Notes under the pieces: generated by a model
What the model saw: the letters and a program-made list of their open reading frames with translations, nothing else
Database searches by the model: none
Told to the model about the DNA's origin: nothing
Part shown: one piece after another, positions 59,316 to 64,000 of the stretch
Numbering within the stretch: position 1 is the stretch's first letter
Layout: the number at the start of each line of letters is the position of its first letter
Translations under genes and position numbers: made by a program
From: Engraulis encrasicolus
Taxonomy: Eukaryota; Chordata; Actinopteri; Clupeiformes; Engraulidae
Assembly (NCBI RefSeq): GCF_034702125.1
Contig: NW_026945742.1
Coordinates: forward strand, 1-64,000
DNA: 64,000 bases
Direction of reading: 5' to 3'

Positions 59316-60850
59316 GTAAGTAATTACTGAGGACCTCATACAGCTTGTAGCATTGAGATTTGTAGTACCACTTTAACATGATTATTAAGCTCAGTGCTCA
59401 TCAGAAACCTTAACTCAGGTGTTATACCACACACGCATTGTACCCTGGGGTCATTTCACGTGAAATCAGACACTTTGGGACCCGATCGACACAGATTTCA
59501 ATCATACTTGCTGTGCCTGTTTAGTAACAAGGTAGCACCCCAGAGCTGCATTTGTGTGAGTCTGACACCAATATTAAGGGAGAAACAGACTAGGAAAGGT
59601 TTACATATGAGGGTAGGACACAATACATTCAGCATTGATTATATCAGTCAGTGTAAGTCACAAAGAGCATGGAATACAACTCTCAGAATATGAATTATGA
59701 TAAATTGAAAAATTAACAATTGAATATCAAAAAACGTATGTTTTAAAATGGCCAGTTCCTTGTCTAAACGTAGCCTGCAATGTCATGAACGACACCTGAA
59801 ATGCTGGTGTTTGGTTCTTTATTCATTTCAAAGATAATGGGACTCAAAAATATGGCATCATACAGATCACCTAGTAATAATATGGCAATCCCATAGTAAT
59901 TTCACACGACAGCATGTCTATCGGAATATGTGAAGGATGGAGATGGTCCATGAGGATGCAGGAAGTTCAGTTTCACCTCTCCAGTGCTCGGCATACATTC
60001 CTAAACACATGCTAGCCACTAGTTGACATCGGTTGCGAGACGATTCGTCTAATGAATTGTTGAGAGGGGACCATTCGAACAAAACGTGGGACCATTCGTA
60101 GAAGGCATGGGGCGTTTCGTGCAGTACCTGAGGATTTTTCGTAGAAGACCTAAGGACGTTACGTTCAACCCATGCAGACCTTTCGTGTAACTGGGCAGAC
60201 GTTTAGTTTAGTCTGCCTATTTTATTTTTATATTTTATCAAACTTGTGTGCCTACCACCACAATGCAATGAAAACAAAAATCGAACCATGTAGAAAGTGC
60301 GTGTCTCTTTTTTTAAAAATTAATTTTTCATTTTAGTTCAGGCTGCTTTTTTACCATTAGGCCTATTTTATAGCCTATTTTATAAATATACTATATTGTA
60401 ACGGACTGCCTCTGCGTCCTCCGGAGTGAGATAGCAGTGTTACCCCCTGTGCACTACATGTGCTGTCTATAAAATGGGGTTAATTTCAAATGGCGGGTGA
60501 GACTGTTAGGAAAAAAACAAGCCGAGAGAGCAAGAGAGAGGGAACCATGAAGTGTGCGCCGAGAAGATCAGCATTCGCAAGAATGCTAAGTCAGACATTG
60601 ATGTGAGCTGTTCCAAATTGAGAGGGTTTTGCAAAAGTGCACTAGGCTACTAAACATAAGAAAAGACATTTGTTCTGTTGATATGAGTTATTTCTAATGT
60701 GTTGGTCACTGATTTTTATTCATTTTTGGAAAGGTAACGGCAGTCTTGCTGCCTGGCTGGCGCCCATCTCATAACTTAAAACTACAGTCGTTTGCACCGC
60801 TACAATATCGACGAAATGTTTTAAAATGTACAACATCAATTTAAAGGTAG
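59316..60850. other. No gene recognised
   Basis: Frames of at most 99 codons without domains. At 60060-60200 a loose repeat of ACCATTCGTAGAAGG/TTTTTCGTAGAAG occurs. If the TRIM-like gene continues, this would be its last intron. Confidence 0.4.
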
Positions 60851-61085
60851 ACCTAAGGGATAATGTATTGTCCACACCAGTGACGTGCAGTCAACTTTAT
60901 GGCTGGTGAGGCACTGACTTTTCCAATATCAGATTTTCAAATATATAATACTACAGCTACAGTTTTAGTAAATTTATCAAATAGGCCTACCGATAAGTTT
61001 CATATGCCATAGCTTTCTTAACATAAGTTAGGCCTACATAATAAAACATGCTGCATTTCCGTAGAGTAAATGCTATTATAGCTCT

Positions 61086-61201
<116 letters not shown>

Positions 61202-61259
61202 ATTCAAACAGTGGTTTCACATAAACCACACTGCACCATGTGGACAAACAGGAGCATCA

Positions 61260-61866
61260 CGGCAGAGGGAGAGGAGACGAGGAGAGACGAGGAGAGGAGA
61301 GGAGAGGAGGAGAGAAGAGGAGAGGAGAGGAGAGGAGAGGAGAGGAGAGGAGAGGAGAGGAGGAGAGAAGAGGAGAGGAGAAGTGAGGAGAGGAGAGAGC
61401 AGGAGAGGAGAGGAGAGGAGAGGAGATGGAGAGGAGAGGAGAGGAGAAGAGGAGAGGAGATGAGAAAAGAGAGGAGAGGAGAGGAGAGGAGAGGAGAGGG
61501 GGGAGAGGAAAGGAGAGGAGAGGAGAGGAGAGGATGAGAGAAGAGGAGAGGAGAGGAGGAGAGAAGAGGAGAGGAGAGGAGAGGAGGAGGAGAGAAGAGG
61601 AGATGAGAGGAGAAGTGAGGAGAGGAGAGAGGAGGGGAGGAGAGGAGGGGAGATGGAGAGGAGAGGAGAGGAGAGGAGAGGAGATGAGAAAAGAGAGGAG
61701 AGGAGAGGAGAGAAGAGAGGAGAGGGGGGAGAGGAAAGGAGAGGGGAGGAGAGGAGAGGAGAGGAGGGGAGAGGAGAGGAGAGGAGAAGAGAGAAGAGGA
61801 GAGGAGAGGAGATGGGAAAAGAGAGGAGAGGAGAGGAGAGGAGAGGAGAGGAGAGGAGGAGGGGAG
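61260..61866. repeat. 600-bp homopurine minisatellite (GGAGA)n
   Basis: Almost only G and A on the plus strand, built of GGAGA and GGAGAAGA words with higher-order repeats (for example GAGATGGAGAGGAGAG and GAGATGAGAAAAGAGAGG at several places). The long Glu/Arg and Ser/Leu frames across it are artefacts. Blocks CAGGATTCAAACAGTGGT flank it (61199 and 61914). Confidence 0.95.
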
Positions 61867-62724
61867 TAGTGAAGAGTGTAAGCTCCTTCAAAGCCCACTG
61901 CTCTCACACACACAGGATTCAAACAGTGGTCTCACATAAACCACATCACGGCGGATGCTCAATGAAAGACACACACACACACACACAGGATTCAAAACAT
62001 GGTGTCATATAGACCGCTGAGCACCACGGCGAACAAACTGGTGTGATAAGTTTTGTGATAAGCACCGGATTCTCGTGCAAATGTAGGTCTACATCTACTT
62101 GTACAAGGCTACGACATTTAAACAGAGATTACTACACGAGCTTCGATATGGTCACCAAATATTTTGGGACTGTCATTTATGGTATGCCTACACTTTGGAA
62201 TTAGATCAGAGTCTTGTAGTTACACGGGTATATTTGATTTACCTCAACGGTACCCTGTAGGCTACTCAACTTTACAAACAGTTACAGGGCACATGAGAAT
62301 CCTGTTCAGATCACAAAAGCTACCACCACACCAGACAGAATCACGGCGGATTCACTCTATCCCCACGGGTCTCACAAACACAGGCTTCACACACATAGGA
62401 AACACTGATCTTACCTTTAACTTGTACATCAGGTCCATGCGCCGCTCTTTTCCTTCACTTTGGAGTTGCGCATGCTAACGTTACTTTAGCCGGTGCTGTT
62501 CATCCAAAGCCACATCTCTTCGAGACGCACCAAACGTCCAAAGCAATTTGGCATTGAATATGAATATGAGTAGCCGCGAGGATTTGTGTTTCGTGAGGCT
62601 CCTTAGTCCTTAGTAAATTGTTAAGTCGTAAAATCCCATGCGAATGGTCTTCCACACATTCTCGCCGGTTGCAAACAAGACACAGGGGAAACAAAAAAAA
62701 TAGTTTCTGTTGTACCACTCACTT

Positions 62725-62924
62725 TGAAATGATCGGGTAGCCTAGTTATAATCTTCTGATCGGTCATCTGCAGTAGCAAACCCTTCAGCTCTGTCGGTCC
62801 TCCATTCTTTATCACATATTTTCCCCTTGGAAATCCAACTTTGAGAATGCTCTTAGTTTCGTTATGAAATCCACTTGTAGCAGTCAAAGAGAACAAGCTA
62901 GCCAACAACACCGACTGACAGTAT
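62725..62924 (-). other. Possible exon, unrecognised
   Basis: On the minus strand a frame free of stops runs from an acceptor-like ACTGTCAG to a donor-like AAAGTGAGT and encodes a stretch including GFPRGKYVIKNGGPTELKG. No ATG begins it and I recognise no family. It may be chance. Confidence 0.2.
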
Positions 62925-62929
62925 TGTGA

Positions 62930-64000
62930 ACTTCAGATTCGCTATGACGTAACTGTCCAGCAAGACTCAACACCAGAAGGAGTCTGCGGCCAGGCTACTG
63001 CTGGCCTCACCACTGTATATTTCAGTGGGCGTTATGCCAAAGCGTTCAGAGTAAAGAAATGATAATCACACGTAGAAAATAGTAAAAAAAATATCAGGAA
63101 ATGAGGGCACACCATACATACTTCTATTAAGTGTATAAAAACGTTTAATACAATATTACCAGGTTGCATTCACAGAACGAGCAAAATGGCGCATGCGCTC
63201 AAGCTTGTTAACGAGGTATTGCGCAATCCGGGGGTGAGGCAAATTCAGAGTTGCCCCAAATTCGGCGTATTCGGAGGAATTTGACATGAAATGGGCAAAT
63301 ATTACGATTTTGGCCACAAAAATGATTGAGAACGAGTGAAACAGTTTAAACACTGCTCAAATGGTAGTTATGGTGCAGATGCTAGAAAATAATAGCTGTT
63401 ATTGTAACTATTATTCACATTTACTGCATCTCATCATAATCATCTGGAGCTGGTGAGGCCGTGCCTCCCCTGCCGTATTGGAGTGCACGTGCCTGGTGCA
63501 CACTATAAGAAAATATTTCCCTACGGGGCGAATAACACCCCCGACGCCGAAGGCGGAATGCTGTCATCTCCGAAGGGAAATGTAGGCTATTTTCCGTAGT
63601 CACGTGTGGACAATACATTATCCCGCCTTTACCAACATTAGAAAGCATACATAGTTAACCATAGTTTATAGCGTGCGCAAAGAAAGATAGTTCGTGGAAC
63701 GCTCATAATTTAAAAAGGTTAACAAGCAACACGGCTTGGCTACTTTCTAACTTGTTACAGCCACATTGCGCTTCAAACTGTTTGCAGGCTGCCTCGTTCA
63801 CTGCGCAATATCTACTAAACTTGGGTTCATAACAGGATCATTTCTATCTAATCGGCGACAGTAGGCTATTCCAGAAAAAAAGCATAGACAACCCAAACAC
63901 TGATGTGCGCCCTGACCATCATCATTAGCCTATCGATCCTGATACAGGCAGAGCCTATAAAAGGGCGTTGAACACAATGGCTATTTTCAGTAGCCTATGC
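62930..64000. other. No gene recognised
   Basis: Contains the right-hand inverted ends mentioned for 60859-63630 and short frames of 65-75 codons on the minus strand without domains. Confidence 0.35.

Noticed and set aside
61217..61922. Ser/Leu-rich and Glu/Arg-rich frames of up to 224 codons
   Set aside because: They are translations of the GGAGA purine repeat in different frames; no start, splice or domain support.

Overview
The window looks like teleost fish genomic DNA. The evidence is the dense dinucleotide microsatellites, many short non-autonomous DNA transposons (hAT, Tc1/mariner, Harbinger-like, TTAA-type), 3' fragments of L2-like LINEs, tRNA-derived modules, spliceosomal introns, and two gene families that are expanded in fish: a stonustoxin-like (SNTX) protein and a TRIM/finTRIM ubiquitin ligase. 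Most of the 64 kb is repeat-derived, and only two host loci can be supported.

Layout. 1-3.7 kb: an inverted-repeat MITE, a complete hAT element with 8-bp target duplication, and a second duplicated copy of that locus. 3.7-14.5 kb: the second hAT copy has been opened by a 10.3-kb nest of Helitron/Helentron-like elements, and one of these carries a 6.4-kb element with about 250-bp inverted repeats. The empty site of that 6.4-kb element survives in the neighbouring copy. 14.5-21.9 kb: small MITEs, tandem repeats, tRNA-like modules, a palindrome around telomere-like repeats, and a minisatellite split by a Harbinger-like element. 22.0-27.5 kb: the main gene, two coding exons giving 1,261 residues, with an SNTX-type N-terminal half, two fibronectin III domains, an AIG1/GIMAP-like GTPase and a Cys/His-rich module. 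27.5-48.8 kb: LINE fragments, hAT copies, a foldback-like element inside a TTAA element, and many microsatellites. 48.9-59.3 kb: a TRIM-like gene with RING and B-box exon, frameshift lesions, a repeat-filled 8.9-kb intron and coiled-coil exons; no PRY-SPRY exon was found. 59.3-64 kb: more repeats, including a 600-bp almost pure purine tract.

The two genes do not form an operon (this is a vertebrate). Both belong to families linked in fish to innate immunity or membrane attack, which suggests an immune-type multigene neighbourhood, but that link is inference. About 4 kb at 41.4-45.5 kb is paralogous to 52.4-58.3 kb, with different transposons in each copy. That places a segmental duplication in and beside the TRIM intron. 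The most notable items are the SNTX-FN3-GTPase fusion protein and the readable order of insertions at 3.7-14.4 kb.
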